This document shows positions 53,027-63,026 of a stretch of DNA of 64,000 nucleotides, piece after piece. The notes beneath the pieces were generated by a model. It was not told the DNA's origin, ran no database searches, and saw only the letters and a program-made list of their open reading frames with translations. Both the position numbers and the translations under genes were made by a program. This stretch comes from Microbacterium sp. cf046 (GTDB taxonomy: Bacteria; Actinomycetota; Actinomycetes; Actinomycetales; Microbacteriaceae). The stretch's first letter is position 1; each line of letters opens with the position of its first letter. Location: NCBI RefSeq assembly GCF_900114345.1, contig NZ_FOZJ01000002.1:124001-188000 (forward strand), written 5' to 3'.

Positions 53027-54796
53027 GTGGTCACCCGTCTCTCGCACTTCTTCCTCCGCACACTGCGCGAAGACCCGGCTGATGCAGAGGTCGCCTCGCA
53101 TCGATGGCTCGTCCGCGCCGGGTACATCCGCCGCCAGGCCCCCGGAATCTTCGCGTGGCTGCCGCTTGGCCTGCGGGTCAAGGCGAAGATCGAGGGCATC
53201 ATCCGCGACGAGATGGCCAATGCCGGCGCCTATGAGGTGCACTTCCCCGCGCTCGTTCCCCGCGACCCGTACGAGCAGTCCGGGCGTTGGGAGACGTACG
53301 GCAACGGCATCTTCCGTCTCAAGGACCGCAAGGATGCCGACTATCTCCTCGCGCCCACGCACGAAGAGCTGTTCACGCTTCTCGTGAAGGACCTGTACTC
53401 GTCGTACAAGGACCTGCCGCTTGCGATCTACCAGATCCAGGACAAGTACCGCGATGAGGCGCGTCCCCGCGCGGGACTGCTGCGCGGCCGCGAGTTCACG
53501 ATGAAGGACGCGTATTCGTTCGACTACACGGATGCCGGACTCGACGCCTCGTACATGGCCCAGCGTGATGCCTACGAGCGGATCTTCCAGCGACTCGGTC
53601 TCGAGTATGTGATCGTCGCAGCCGACAACGGACTGATGGGCGGGGCGCGCAGCGAGGAGTTCCTGCACCCCACGGCGATCGGCGAGGACACATTCGTGCG
53701 CTCGGACGGCGGCTATGCCGCCAATGTCGAGGCGTTCACGACCGTCGCGCCGGAGCCGATCCCGTTCGACGGGCTGGGCGAGCCGGTCATCTTCGATTCG
53801 CCGAACACCCCGACGATCGCGACGCTCGTCGATCATGCCAATGCCCACCTCGACGCGCCCGCGGAGGGCGAGTGGACTGCCGCGCACACCCTGAAGAACG
53901 TGGTGCTCGCGCTGACGCACCTGGACGGCACACGCGAGCTGGTGATCGTCGGCCTGCCCGGCGACCGCGAAGTGGACGACAAGCGGGTCGAGGTCGCGTT
54001 CGCACCCGCCGTCGTCGAAGCGGCGACCGAAGCGGACTTCGAGCGCAATCCGATGCTCACGAAGGGCTACATCGGTCCGTGGTCGCCCACGGGCGCGATC
54101 CTCGGCGAGGAGTCGGCGACCGGCATCCGCTATCTGCTCGACCCGCGTGTCGTGGAGGGCACGTCGTGGATCACCGGCGCGAATGTGGACCAGAAGCACG
54201 TGCACTCACTCGTGGCCGGGCGGGATTTCGGCACGGACGGCTACGTCGAGGTCGCGAACGTCCGCGCGGGCGATCCCGCTCCCGACGGATCGGGTCCCGT
54301 CGAACTCGCGCGCGGCATGGAGATCGGACATGTGTTCCAGCTCGGCCGGTTCTTCGCAGACGTCCTGGGCCTGAAGGTCCTCGACGAGAACGGCAAGCTC
54401 GTCACGGTCACGATGGGCTCGTACGGGATCGGCGTCACGCGGATCCTCGCGATCATCGCCGAGTTGAACAACGATGCCAGGGGACTCATCTGGCCGGACT
54501 CCGTCGCCCCGTTCGACGTCCACGTCGTCGCCGCCGGCCGGGACAAGCTCGTGTTCGACGTCGCCGCGCAGCTGTCGGACGACCTCGAGGCCGCCGGACT
54601 CGACGTGCTCTACGACGACCGGCCGAAGGTGTCGCCCGGAGTCAAGTTCGGCGACGCCGAGATCGTCGGCGTCCCGCGGATCGTGATCGTCGGTCGCGGA
54701 GCCGCCGACGGAGAGGTCGAGCTGTGGGATCGCCGTTCGGGCGACCGCGAGACGGTCACGATCGCGGAAGCGCTGGCCCGCCTCAGTCGGCGCTGA
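53027..54796 (+). CDS. proS: Prolyl-tRNA synthetase (bacterial type, with editing domain)
   Basis: This 589-residue class II aminoacyl-tRNA synthetase charges tRNA-Pro. Class II motif 2 is visible around [31 protein letters not shown] and motif 3 near [13 protein letters not shown]. The insertion between them (about 210-400) corresponds to the INS editing domain of bacterial ProRS, which removes Ala-tRNA-Pro. The C-terminal anticodon-binding domain ends near [12 protein letters not shown]. The last 14 bases overlap the convergent membrane protein gene. Confidence 0.96.
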   Translation: MVTRLSHFFLRTLREDPADAEVASHRWLVRAGYIRRQAPGIFAWLPLGLRVKAKIEGIIRDEMANAGAYEVHFPALVPRDPYEQSGRWETYGNGIFRLKDRKDADYLLAPTHEELFTLLVKDLYSSYKDLPLAIYQIQDKYRDEARPRAGLLRGREFTMKDAYSFDYTDAGLDASYMAQRDAYERIFQRLGLEYVIVAADNGLMGGARSEEFLHPTAIGEDTFVRSDGGYAANVEAFTTVAPEPIPFDGLGEPVIFDSPNTPTIATLVDHANAHLDAPAEGEWTAAHTLKNVVLALTHLDGTRELVIVGLPGDREVDDKRVEVAFAPAVVEAATEADFERNPMLTKGYIGPWSPTGAILGEESATGIRYLLDPRVVEGTSWITGANVDQKHVHSLVAGRDFGTDGYVEVANVRAGDPAPDGSGPVELARGMEIGHVFQLGRFFADVLGLKVLDENGKLVTVTMGSYGIGVTRILAIIAELNNDARGLIWPDSVAPFDVHVVAAGRDKLVFDVAAQLSDDLEAAGLDVLYDDRPKVSPGVKFGDAEIVGVPRIVIVGRGAADGEVELWDRRSGDRETVTIAEALARLSRR

Positions 54797-55967
54797 TCGG
54801 ATCAGCGTCAGTCTGCAACGCAGCCGGCGGATCGCCGGTGACAGCCTCGGCCGAGTCGGGGCCTGGTGGTTCCGCAGCGGGAGTCGCCTGCACCGTGGGC
54901 CCTGCGAGTGACGTGACGCCGGAGTCGTCGGCGCCTGACTCGTCGCTGAAGAACCGCCTTCCGGGCCGAAGATACGGCAGGATCGACGCGGCAATGACCA
55001 GGGCCGCGATGATGCCGCCGATCGTCGAGATCTGGACCGCGATCCAACCGCCGCCCAGTCCCTCTTCCCTCGGCATGATCGCCGCGATCGCGACAGCCGC
55101 GGCCGGCCATATCACAAGGAGTGCCGTCGGGATCGCCAGGCACATCAGCCATCGACGAGCGACTCGGCTGCCGCGTCGAAGGAAGAGCACGAGCGTCACC
55201 TCGGCCGCGATGATGCCGAGCAGGGGGAGGGCGACGCCGACCGCGAACAACACAGTGATGACGCTCCCCATCCCGAGTCCGACGTAGTACGCCATCTGCG
55301 ACCCCACAGCGAAGAGCACGAGCCCCTCGATGACGATGATCGGCCACCAGAGGATGAAGGCGACGAGCACCTGCCAGGGCATCCGCCGACGAGGGCGAGG
55401 CATCGTGCCCTGTGCGGGAGAGCCGTCCTCGACATCGGGCGTCGGTGCGTATGGAGGCCTCCAGAAGTAGCGGTTCGCGGGCGGGACGAACGGCAGAACG
55501 GAAGCGACCAATGCGATGGCTGCAAGAACCTTCAGTACCAAGGACAGATCGACCGGAACTGATGCGGCAAGCACCTCCGCGGTCGTCTGGACCACCGGCG
55601 TACGCGTTCCGTGGTCAGGAATGCCCACCAGGAATGCGAACGCAATGGTGACCGCCGCGAGCGCCAGCAAGACCGCTCGCGCAACTCTGCTTCCGCCGCG
55701 CATGGTGAGCGCAAAGGCGACCTCCAGCGTGATCAAGAGCAGCAGGGGGACGACGGTGGGCGGGTCGACGAACAGCACGTCCCAGGCGGGTCCTCCGACC
55801 CTCGCGGCTTCAACGAGCGTGAGCGCGAGGTACGCGAGAATCACAGATTGACCGATGATGAGAGGCCACCACAGATAGAACGCGGCAATGACGAGCGTCG
55901 GCGGTCGCTCGCGCGGCGCGGCAGCCGAAGGAGGGGCCGCGTCGGGATGGATCTCGGTCGGCATCAT
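54783..55967 (-). CDS. Unknown membrane protein with an internal duplication
   Basis: This 394-residue protein consists of two homologous halves of about 150 residues, each beginning with F-x-L-W-W-P-x-I and containing a GSRVAR segment after the third helix (residues about 30-125 and 200-295). Each half has about four membrane helices. The C-terminal 75 residues are acidic and Pro/Ala-rich. No family was recognised. It overlaps the upstream gene by ATGA and so forms a two-gene unit. Confidence 0.6.
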   Translation of the reverse strand: MMPTEIHPDAAPPSAAAPRERPPTLVIAAFYLWWPLIIGQSVILAYLALTLVEAARVGGPAWDVLFVDPPTVVPLLLLITLEVAFALTMRGGSRVARAVLLALAAVTIAFAFLVGIPDHGTRTPVVQTTAEVLAASVPVDLSLVLKVLAAIALVASVLPFVPPANRYFWRPPYAPTPDVEDGSPAQGTMPRPRRRMPWQVLVAFILWWPIIVIEGLVLFAVGSQMAYYVGLGMGSVITVLFAVGVALPLLGIIAAEVTLVLFLRRGSRVARRWLMCLAIPTALLVIWPAAAVAIAAIMPREEGLGGGWIAVQISTIGGIIAALVIAASILPYLRPGRRFFSDESGADDSGVTSLAGPTVQATPAAEPPGPDSAEAVTGDPPAALQTDADPISAD

Positions 55968-56944
55968 CGGTCTGCTCCGCCCCAGTAGACGTACTGCTCT
56001 GACGCATCGGGCGTGAGGAGCACCGTGTAGTAGCTGCCGCCGGCCGCCGCTTCCGGACTGACATCGAAGATGTCGTAGTACACGAGGGAGTCGCCGGTCG
56101 GGTTCGGGACACCGCCGTCCTCCAGGGTGGGGAAGTCAGGAATCGATACCGTCACGAGCTCGAACTCTTCACCCGACTCCGCAAGCCACCAGCTCGCGGG
56201 CCACGCAGGTGAGAACGCGCATGAGAACGCTTGTTCGTCAGGATCCGCGTAGGTGACCGGAATCGCCAGATAGACGCCGCCTTCCGGCGGCGGCACGGAT
56301 GCGTCCGCCGCTGCCTGCGTGACATCGACCGGTAGGCCGACCGCCATGGACATGACGGGCATCTCCGTCGCCGTCTGCGACATGAAGACCTTGGTCTCGA
56401 AGGCGAGCGGTTCGGAGGCGCTCGTTCCGTCCGCCCCCAGCTCGGTTGCGTAGAAGGCGCCCTCCCAGAAGGCGGTATCCGTCCCGGTGGGCGCAGGGGC
56501 AGTGGTCGGACAGTCGAGCACAGGGCCGGGTGCATCGGCGTAACCGTAGACATGGGCGTACAGGTCAGGGGCCGGTACAGCCGCTGCGGTCGTGAAGACG
56601 CCGGCGATCAAGGCCACGACGACGCCACAGATCGCGACCGCGGACTTCCCGCGACGCTCGAGCGCCACGATGGCGCAGAGAACCGCCGCCAGCGCCAAGA
56701 TGATCGTCGCCGTAACGCCGATGGGCGAGTTCGACGCCGGAGCCAGCAGGAGCAGGCAGCTCAGGCCTGCGGCGGCGCCGAGTGCGAGGGCGATGATCTC
56801 GATCGCCCCGGGCCGCGTTCGTCGATGCTCAGGCTTCGCGTCGCCCTCCGGAGGCGCATCGCGTGCTGGGGTGGACTGCACGTGGGGGCCCGGTTCGCCT
56901 GCGACCGACATCGCGTCATCCGGCCCGAGCTCACCGCCTGACAT
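55964..56944 (-). CDS. Unknown membrane-anchored protein, partner of the duplicated membrane protein
   Basis: This 326-residue protein has a polar N-terminus of about 48 residues, three hydrophobic segments (about 48-68, 74-92, 100-122) and an extracellular domain of about 200 residues containing two cysteines (CPTT.. and FSCAF). No family was recognised. It starts the two-gene unit with 54783-55967. GTGGAG lies weakly upstream of the ATG. Confidence 0.55.
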   Translation of the reverse strand: MSGGELGPDDAMSVAGEPGPHVQSTPARDAPPEGDAKPEHRRTRPGAIEIIALALGAAAGLSCLLLLAPASNSPIGVTATIILALAAVLCAIVALERRGKSAVAICGVVVALIAGVFTTAAAVPAPDLYAHVYGYADAPGPVLDCPTTAPAPTGTDTAFWEGAFYATELGADGTSASEPLAFETKVFMSQTATEMPVMSMAVGLPVDVTQAAADASVPPPEGGVYLAIPVTYADPDEQAFSCAFSPAWPASWWLAESGEEFELVTVSIPDFPTLEDGGVPNPTGDSLVYYDIFDVSPEAAAGGSYYTVLLTPDASEQYVYWGGADR

Positions 56945-57270
56945 GTGCGCTCCACGAAGTGCTCGTCCGGCTTGCCTTAGCGACCTCGCGATCGGAACGT
57001 GAGTCGGCGGGCGCGGTCGTACGCGAGTCGAATTCGGACACGGCGAGGAGTCCCTTCAAGACGGATCATCCTGTCCACCCAGCTCAGGATGCTGTACCGA
57101 CGTCCCACAACCCTGTGGGGCGTCTCACCACAATTCGTGACGATCGCTCGTCATGCTCATGATGCACCGCGACCCGTTCGGATGCAATGGTGTATCGAAA
57201 CTTGCTGGGACGGCTGGACAGCACCCGGCGAGGGGCCGCGCCTGCCGGGTACCCGCAGGCGGATCGGTTC
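56945..57270. other. 326-bp gap without a recognised gene
   Basis: It probably holds the minus-strand promoter of the unknown two-gene unit. A 6-bp hairpin CCCACA/TGTGGG with loop ACCC lies at 57104-57119 and may end a transcript. I see no conserved small open reading frame, tRNA or riboswitch-like structure. Confidence 0.4.
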
Positions 57271-57777
57271 TCAGCAGCTGATCTTCTCGTGGCGCATGGT
57301 GTCATCCGGCGTGCCCTTCGTGACGAGCGCTTTGAGCATTCCGGCGGCCATCACGAGCTTGCCGTGCTTGGGCTCCCAGAACTCGCACTCGACCGGTGTC
57401 ACCTTGAGCAGGGCGATCCCCGGCGTCTCCAGTCCGTCCTCGAACCAGATGTCGAGCGACGCCGTGTACAGCTCCTTCATCTTGGCGTCGTCATGCACCA
57501 CGCGTGCGCGTCCGGCGACGGAGACGAACCGCATACTCTTCGAGTCGAGGTAAGCCAGGCCGATGTCGTGGTCGGCCTCGACCTCGTCGACCTTCTTCGT
57601 GTCGTCCGCGGTGAAGAACCAGATGTCTCCGTTCTCGTCCATCTCGCGGGTGCTCATGGGGCGGGACACCAGGTTTCCCGCCGGGTCCTGCGTGGTCAGC
57701 ATCGTGAAGTCGATGTCTTCCACGAGTTCCTTCAGTCGGGCGATCGCGTCGGTCCGGGTCATCACTTCATCAGCCAT
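57271..57777 (-). CDS. PNPOx-fold general-stress protein (GSP26-like)
   Basis: This 168-residue protein has the split barrel of pyridoxamine phosphate oxidase-like stress proteins: FTMLTTQDPAGNLVSRPMSTRE, DIWFFTADDTKKVDEV and VSVAGRARVVHDDAKMKELY. B. subtilis GSP26-like proteins of this type bind FMN. The ATG at 57777 gives the normal length; the in-frame upstream reading runs through the neighbouring gene. Confidence 0.82.
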   Translation of the reverse strand: MADEVMTRTDAIARLKELVEDIDFTMLTTQDPAGNLVSRPMSTREMDENGDIWFFTADDTKKVDEVEADHDIGLAYLDSKSMRFVSVAGRARVVHDDAKMKELYTASLDIWFEDGLETPGIALLKVTPVECEFWEPKHGKLVMAAGMLKALVTKGTPDDTMRHEKISC

Positions 57778-57839
57778 GTCTCGAGGCTCACATCGGGAGG
57801 CCGCTCCACCCAGGGGGTTGACAGTGTGGATGCCGCGGC

Positions 57840-58670
57840 CTACGCCTCCCCCAGCTTCGCGTAGCGGGCGCGGAAGAGGCAGAACAGCCCGTACGCGATG
57901 AAGCCGAGCCCGACGGCCGCGACCAGCCAGGGTCCGAGGGTGAGGGCGAGGATCGCCCGCAGGGCGCCGTCCAGTCCGCCGGCGGTGTCGGCATCCGAAC
58001 TGAGCGAGGCGACCACGAGCAGGATTCCGACGATGGCGAGAGCGACTCCTTTGGCGATGAAGCCGACCGCACCCAGCCCGGCGATTCCGCGGCCGACGCC
58101 GTGCTCGGGGATCTCGATCTTGCTGCGGAAGGACCGGCGGGCCCCCATCACGACGAAAGCGATGCCGCCGATTCCGATGCCGATGCCGACGAGGACGAGC
58201 ACGATCGGACCGCCGGGAATCGACATCAGCCCGCGACTGGCATTCTCCGTGGCCTCCTCGGCGTCGACCCGGGCGCCGAGGGCGACCGATGCTGCGATCG
58301 CGCCGAGGGCGATGAAGATCGCCGCCTGCCCCCACGCCCCGACGCGCCGGCCCCACTTGCTCGCCAGCGCCGGTGCGTCCTCCGATGCGGCTCGCATGAG
58401 GATCCCCTCGAGGATCTGCCAAACCCCGAGCGCGCACAGCGTGATCGCGATGATCCAAAGGAGGGCGAACCCGAGCGGCGCGGTCGCGATCGCCGTCAGC
58501 GCACCGGACTGGTCCGTCATGCCCTTCCCGCCGAATGCGACCACGAGGGCGATCGCGCCGATCAGGATGTGCACGACACCGTTCGCGGCGTACCCGGCAC
58601 GGGCGAGCCCGCGGAACGGAGTGTTCTGCTCCGCCTCCCGGGCGACGCGCTTGGGTGCTGTGGAGTCCAC
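57840..58670 (-). CDS. DUF1206 membrane protein
   Basis: This 276-residue protein has six membrane helices arranged as three repeats of two, each starting with a R-x-G-x-x-A/G-x-G-V/I-type segment (ARAGYAANGVVHILIGAIA, GRRVGAWGQAAIFIALG, GLGAVGFIAKGVALAIVG). This is the DUF1206 pattern; function is unknown. The GTG start lies 6 nt after TAGGCT. Confidence 0.83.
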   Translation of the reverse strand: MDSTAPKRVAREAEQNTPFRGLARAGYAANGVVHILIGAIALVVAFGGKGMTDQSGALTAIATAPLGFALLWIIAITLCALGVWQILEGILMRAASEDAPALASKWGRRVGAWGQAAIFIALGAIAASVALGARVDAEEATENASRGLMSIPGGPIVLVLVGIGIGIGGIAFVVMGARRSFRSKIEIPEHGVGRGIAGLGAVGFIAKGVALAIVGILLVVASLSSDADTAGGLDGALRAILALTLGPWLVAAVGLGFIAYGLFCLFRARYAKLGEA

Positions 58671-58676
58671 CGGGTC

Positions 58677-58682
58677 AGCCTA
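58677..58682 (-). promoter_or_regulatory. -10 box (TAGGCT) for a leaderless DUF1206 mRNA
   Basis: On the minus strand TAGGCT ends 6 nt before the GTG at 58670. Confidence 0.6.
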
Positions 58683-58729
58683 CGTGCGGCCCGCCAGAGT
58701 TCTCCCAGATCCGGGGCCCCGGCATCCGG

Positions 58730-58776
58730 TACCTTGGAGGGGTGCCGCGCGCGTGATGCGTGACGGCGACAGCTGA
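58730..58776 (+). promoter_or_regulatory. nusA promoter and leader with two coupled mini reading frames
   Basis: TACCTT (58730-58735) lies 6 nt before a GTG at 58742 that opens a four-codon frame ending in TGA at 58754-58756. This overlaps an ATG (58756) opening a six-codon frame ending at 58774-58776. nusA itself begins at 58792 with its own GGAGGT. The leader could sense translation, or simply reflect chance. Confidence 0.4.
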
Positions 58777-58791
58777 ATAGGGAGGTCACTT

Positions 58792-59778
58792 GTGGACATC
58801 GATCTGTCACTCTTGCGGACGATTGAGCGAGAGAAGGAGATCCCGTTCGATGAGCTCGTTCGCATCATCGAGCAGGCGATCCTGACCGCCTATGCGAAGC
58901 ACACCACCGCCTCGGGCGAGCTGCCCGAGGGCGCGCGCGCCGTTCTGGACCGCAAGACCGGTCATGTCGCGATCTTCGTGCCCCTCATCGACGACGAGGG
59001 TGCGGTCATCGGCGAAGAGGAGACCACGCCGGATGACTTCGGGCGCATCGCCGCGTTCGCCGCGAAGCAGGTGATCAGCCAGCGCCTCCGCGACATCGCC
59101 GACGACGCCGTGCTCGGCGAGTTCCGCGGCAAGGAGGGCGACATCGTCGCAGGCATCGTGCAGCAGGGGCCCAACCCGCGCATGGTGCACGTTGATCTCG
59201 GTTCGATCGAGGCCATCCTCCCGCCTGAGGAGCAGGTCGCCGGCGAGGAGTACACGCACGGCTCGCGGCTGCGCGTCTACGTGACATCGGTCGCGAAGGG
59301 CACGAAGGGCCCGCAGATCACGGTCTCGCGAACCCACCCCGGCCTGGTGCGCAAGCTCTTCGCGCTCGAGGTCCCGGAGATCCATGCAGGACTGGTCGAG
59401 ATCGTGTCGCTCGCACGCGAAGCGGGCCATCGCACGAAGATCGCCGTCCGCGCCAACGACCCGACGATCAATGCCAAGGGTGCTTGCATCGGCGAGCTCG
59501 GGCGCCGAGTCCGCGCGGTCACCGAGGAGCTCGGCGGCGAGAAGATCGACATCGTCGACTACGACCCCGAGCTGGCCAAGTTCGTCGCCAATGCGCTCTC
59601 GCCCGCCAAGGTGACCTCCAGCTTCATCCTCGATCAGTCGACGAAGGCCGTGCGCGCGCTCGTGCCCGACTATCAGCTCTCGCTGGCGATCGGCAAGGAG
59701 GGCCAGAATGCGCGCCTCGCGGCGAAGCTCACCGGCGCGAAGATCGACATCCAGCCCGACAGCGTGCTGGAGAGCTGA
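58792..59778 (+). CDS. nusA: Transcription termination/antitermination factor NusA
   Basis: This 328-residue RNA polymerase-binding protein controls pausing and termination. The N-terminal RNAP-binding domain (1-125) is followed by an S1 domain (about 125-200), then KH1 and KH2 (about 200-328, with GACIGELGRRVRAV and AIGKEGQNARLAAKLTG). The extra C-terminal acidic repeats of E. coli are absent, as usual for actinobacteria. GGAGGT precedes the GTG. rimP, which normally precedes nusA, is absent from this position. Confidence 0.96.
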   Translation: MDIDLSLLRTIEREKEIPFDELVRIIEQAILTAYAKHTTASGELPEGARAVLDRKTGHVAIFVPLIDDEGAVIGEEETTPDDFGRIAAFAAKQVISQRLRDIADDAVLGEFRGKEGDIVAGIVQQGPNPRMVHVDLGSIEAILPPEEQVAGEEYTHGSRLRVYVTSVAKGTKGPQITVSRTHPGLVRKLFALEVPEIHAGLVEIVSLAREAGHRTKIAVRANDPTINAKGACIGELGRRVRAVTEELGGEKIDIVDYDPELAKFVANALSPAKVTSSFILDQSTKAVRALVPDYQLSLAIGKEGQNARLAAKLTGAKIDIQPDSVLES

Positions 59779-59823
59779 GCGGGCGTCGCCGTCAAGGCGG
59801 GGTGCCCAGCCCGGAGGTGTAAG

Positions 59824-60096
59824 ATAGAACCCGTACGAACGTGCGTCGGATGCCGCGCGCGTGCCCCCCGGTCCACACTCCTGCGAGTCGTGGCCGTCGA
59901 TTCCACTCTCGTCCCCGACGAGCGGGCATCGCTGCCGGGACGGGGTGCGTGGGTGCACGAGACACATGAATGCGTGGATGCCGCACTCAGGCGCCGCGCT
60001 TTCGTGCGGGCATTGCGTGTGGCAGGTCCTCTGGACACGCAGACCTTCGAGAAACGGCTGAACGGCTATGGAAACAAAGTGAACGGCTCGAAATGA
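59824..60096 (+). CDS. ylxR: YlxR family (DUF448) nucleic-acid-binding protein with a non-canonical start
   Basis: Reading from an ATA codon at 59824 gives 90 residues: [24 protein letters not shown], then [24 protein letters not shown]. This is a full YlxR protein with its CxxC. GGAGGT at 59813-59818 is spaced 5 nt from the ATA. No ATG, GTG or TTG in frame exists until the GTG at 59890, which would remove CVGCR and 22 residues. YlxR is a small RNA- or RNase P-associated protein between nusA and infB. The strict start codon is uncertain. Confidence 0.78.
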   Translation: MEPVRTCVGCRARAPRSTLLRVVAVDSTLVPDERASLPGRGAWVHETHECVDAALRRRAFVRALRVAGPLDTQTFEKRLNGYGNKVNGSK

Positions 60097-60154
60097 GACC
60101 CGTCCGCGACTGAGGTCTGCCCTGCCTGGGTGGACCAACCCAGACAGGAGAATT

Positions 60155-62959
60155 GTGGCTGCCAAACCACGCGTACACGAGATCGCTTCCGAACTCGGTG
60201 TAGACAGCAAGATCGCTCTTGCAAAGCTCAAGGAGCTCGGCGAATTCGTCAAGAGCCCCTCATCAACGATCGAGCCCCCAGTGGCTCGCAAGCTCCGCGC
60301 CGCCCTCGAGGCGGACGGCGCAGGCAAGGCCGCTGCGGCCGCGCCTGCAGCGCCCGCGACGTCGTCGGCGTCTTCGGCGCCCGCGACCGGTGCGCGTCCC
60401 GGTGCAGCACGTCCGGCCGCGCCGCGCCCGGCCGCACCCGCGGCTCCGGCGGCATCCGCCCCCGCTGAGGCGCCCGCGCCTGCTGAGGCGCCGGCCGCCG
60501 CAGCGCAGGCCGCGTCCGCTCCGGCGCCCACCGCATCGTCGGCGGCCCCTGCCGCTCCGGCGCAGCCCGCAGATGACGCGGCAGCGGGCGCTCCGCGCCC
60601 GGGTGGTGCCGCGGGTGCTCCGCGCCCCGGTAACAACCCGTTCTCGAGCGCGCAGGGCATGGGCCAGCGTCCCGCCGGTCCGCGTCCGGGCAACAACCCC
60701 TTCGCGAGCGCGCAGGGCATGGGCCAGCGTCCGAGCCCGAGCCCGGGGAACATCCCGCGTCCGCAGGCACCGCGTCCCGGTGCTCCGCGTCCGGGTGCGC
60801 CCGGCGCGCGTCCGGGTGGCCCCGGCCGTCCCGGCGGTGCGGGTCGTCCCGGTGGCGCTCCGTTCCAGCAGCGTCCCGGCGGCCCCGGTCGCCCCGGCGG
60901 TGCCGGTGGCGGCTTCCAGCGCCCTGGCGGCGCTCCCGGCGCTGCACCCGCGGGTGGCTTCGCGGGTCGTCCTGGTGGTGGCGGCGGTCGTGGGCGTGGT
61001 CCCGGCGGCGGTACGGCCGGCGCGTTCGGCAAGGGCGGCGGCAAGTCCAAGCAGCGCAAGTCGCGCAGGGCGAAGCGTCAAGAGTTCGAGATGAGGGACG
61101 CGCCGGTCGTCGGCGGCGTCAACGTCTCGCGCGGCAACGGCGAGATCATCCGCATGCGCCGCGGCGCGTCGATCTCCGACTTCGCAGACAAGATCGAGAC
61201 GCTGACCGGCTACACGGTCCAGCCCGGAACCCTCGTCACCATCCTGTTCAACCTGGGTGAGATGGCGACCGCGACCGAATCGCTCGACGAGGCGACCTTC
61301 GAGGTGCTTGGCGCCGAGCTCGGGTACAAGATCCAGATGGTCTCGCCCGAGGACGAGGACAAGGAGCTCCTCGAGGGCTTCGGACTCGACCTGGATGCCG
61401 AGCTGGAGAACGAGAACGAGGAAGACCTCGAGATCCGTCCTCCGGTCGTCACCGTCATGGGTCACGTCGACCACGGAAAGACCCGACTGCTCGACGCCAT
61501 CCGCCAGACCAACGTGGTCGCAGGCGAGGCCGGCGGCATCACGCAGCACATCGGTGCGTATCAGGTCTGGACCGAGCACGAGGGCATCGAGCGCGCGATC
61601 ACCTTCATCGACACCCCGGGTCACGAGGCGTTCACCGCCATGCGTGCTCGCGGTGCGCAGGTGACCGACCTCGCGATCCTCGTGGTCGCCGCCGACGACG
61701 GCATCATGCCGCAGACGGTGGAGGCGCTCAACCACGCCCAGGCGGCCGGTGTGCCGATCGTGGTCGCGGTGAACAAGATCGACAAGCCCGACGCCAACCC
61801 GGCTAAGGTGCGCCAGCAGCTCACAGAGTACGGCCTGGTCGCAGAGGAGTACGGCGGCGACGTCATCTTCGTGGATGTCTCGGCCCGTGCGGGTACGAAC
61901 ATCCAGGAGCTGCTCGACGCGGTGCTGCTCACCGCGGACGCGGGTCTGGACCTCACGGCCAACCCGAACAAGGCTGCCCGCGGTGTCGCGATCGAGGCGA
62001 AGCTCGACAAGGGCCGCGGATCGGTGGCCACCGTGCTCATCCAGTCCGGAACGCTCCGGGTCGGCGACGCGATCGTTGCGGGCACGGCCTACGGCCGCGT
62101 GCGCGCGATGGCGGACGAGAACGGCGACCCGGTCGCCGAGGCGTACCCGTCGCGTCCCGTGCAGGTGCAGGGGCTCAACTCCGTGCCCCGCGCCGGCGAC
62201 ACCTTCATCGTCACCGACGAGGACCGCCTGGCCCGTCAGATCGCTGAGAAGCGTGAAGCGGCCGAGCGCAACGCGCAGCTGGCCAAGGCCCGCAAGCGCA
62301 TCTCGCTCGAGGACTTCACCCGTGCGCTCCAGGAGGGCAAGGTCGAGTCGCTCAACCTCATCATCAAGGGCGACGTGTCGGGTGCCGTCGAGGCGCTCGA
62401 GGAGTCGCTCCTGAAGATCGAGGTCGACGAGTCGGTGCAGCTGCGGATCATCCACCGCGGCGTCGGTGCGATCACCGAGTCGGATGTGAACCTGGCGACG
62501 ATCGACAACGCGATCATCATCGGCTTCAACGTTCGGCCCGACACGAAGGCACGCGAGCGTGCGTCGCGCGAAGGCGTCGACACCCGCTTCTACTCGGTCA
62601 TCTACAACGCGATCGACGACGTCGAGCAGTCCCTCAAGGGCATGCTCAAGCCGGAGTTCGAAGAGGTCCAGTCGGGTGTCGCCGAGATCCGCGAGGTGTT
62701 CCGCTCCTCCAAGTTCGGCAACATCGCGGGTGTCATCGTCCGCTCCGGAACGATCACGCGCAACGCGAAGGCGCGCGTCATCCGCGACGGCGTCGTGGTC
62801 GCCGATGGCCTGGCCATCGAGTCGCTGCGTCGTTTCAAGGACGACGTCACCGAGGTGCGCACGGACTTCGAGGCCGGCATCGGTCTCGGCAAGTTCAACG
62901 ACATCCAGATCGGCGACGAGATCGAGACGACCGAGCTCGTCGAGAAGCCGCGGAGCTGA
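60155..62959 (+). CDS. infB: Translation initiation factor IF-2
   Basis: This 934-residue GTPase recruits initiator tRNA to the 30S subunit. The N-terminal 300 residues are Ala/Pro/Gly/Arg-rich and include a 20-residue tandem repeat ([15 protein letters not shown]). The core begins with the GTPase motif GHVDHGKT at 436-443, DTPGHEAF and NKIDKPD follow, and the C-terminal domains complete the factor. GGAGAATT precedes the GTG start. Confidence 0.97.
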   Translation: MAAKPRVHEIASELGVDSKIALAKLKELGEFVKSPSSTIEPPVARKLRAALEADGAGKAAAAAPAAPATSSASSAPATGARPGAARPAAPRPAAPAAPAASAPAEAPAPAEAPAAAAQAASAPAPTASSAAPAAPAQPADDAAAGAPRPGGAAGAPRPGNNPFSSAQGMGQRPAGPRPGNNPFASAQGMGQRPSPSPGNIPRPQAPRPGAPRPGAPGARPGGPGRPGGAGRPGGAPFQQRPGGPGRPGGAGGGFQRPGGAPGAAPAGGFAGRPGGGGGRGRGPGGGTAGAFGKGGGKSKQRKSRRAKRQEFEMRDAPVVGGVNVSRGNGEIIRMRRGASISDFADKIETLTGYTVQPGTLVTILFNLGEMATATESLDEATFEVLGAELGYKIQMVSPEDEDKELLEGFGLDLDAELENENEEDLEIRPPVVTVMGHVDHGKTRLLDAIRQTNVVAGEAGGITQHIGAYQVWTEHEGIERAITFIDTPGHEAFTAMRARGAQVTDLAILVVAADDGIMPQTVEALNHAQAAGVPIVVAVNKIDKPDANPAKVRQQLTEYGLVAEEYGGDVIFVDVSARAGTNIQELLDAVLLTADAGLDLTANPNKAARGVAIEAKLDKGRGSVATVLIQSGTLRVGDAIVAGTAYGRVRAMADENGDPVAEAYPSRPVQVQGLNSVPRAGDTFIVTDEDRLARQIAEKREAAERNAQLAKARKRISLEDFTRALQEGKVESLNLIIKGDVSGAVEALEESLLKIEVDESVQLRIIHRGVGAITESDVNLATIDNAIIIGFNVRPDTKARERASREGVDTRFYSVIYNAIDDVEQSLKGMLKPEFEEVQSGVAEIREVFRSSKFGNIAGVIVRSGTITRNAKARVIRDGVVVADGLAIESLRRFKDDVTEVRTDFEAGIGLGKFNDIQIGDEIETTELVEKPRS
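60625..60732 (+). repeat. 60-bp tandem repeat inside infB
   Basis: Segments near 60629-60672 and 60689-60732 are nearly identical and are exactly 60 bases apart. They encode NNPF(S/A)SAQGMGQRP twice. Differences are mainly at third positions. Confidence 0.8.
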
Positions 62960-62966
62960 CATTCGA

Positions 62967-63000
62967 CGGCGGAGGCTCGGGATTCCCCGGGCCTCCGCCG
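62967..63000 (+). terminator. GC-rich hairpin between infB and rbfA
   Basis: CGGCGGAGGC and GCCTCCGCCG form a perfect 10-bp stem, with further pairing inside. No T tract follows. It may reduce transcription into rbfA or protect the infB 3' end. Confidence 0.6.
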
Positions 63001-63026
63001 GGTCAGCGCGGAGGAAGGCAGGAGAG

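Noticed and set aside
56945..57270. Possible tRNA or riboswitch in the gap
   Set aside because: No cloverleaf, CCA-like end or known riboswitch core could be recognised; only a weak hairpin at 57104-57119 is visible.
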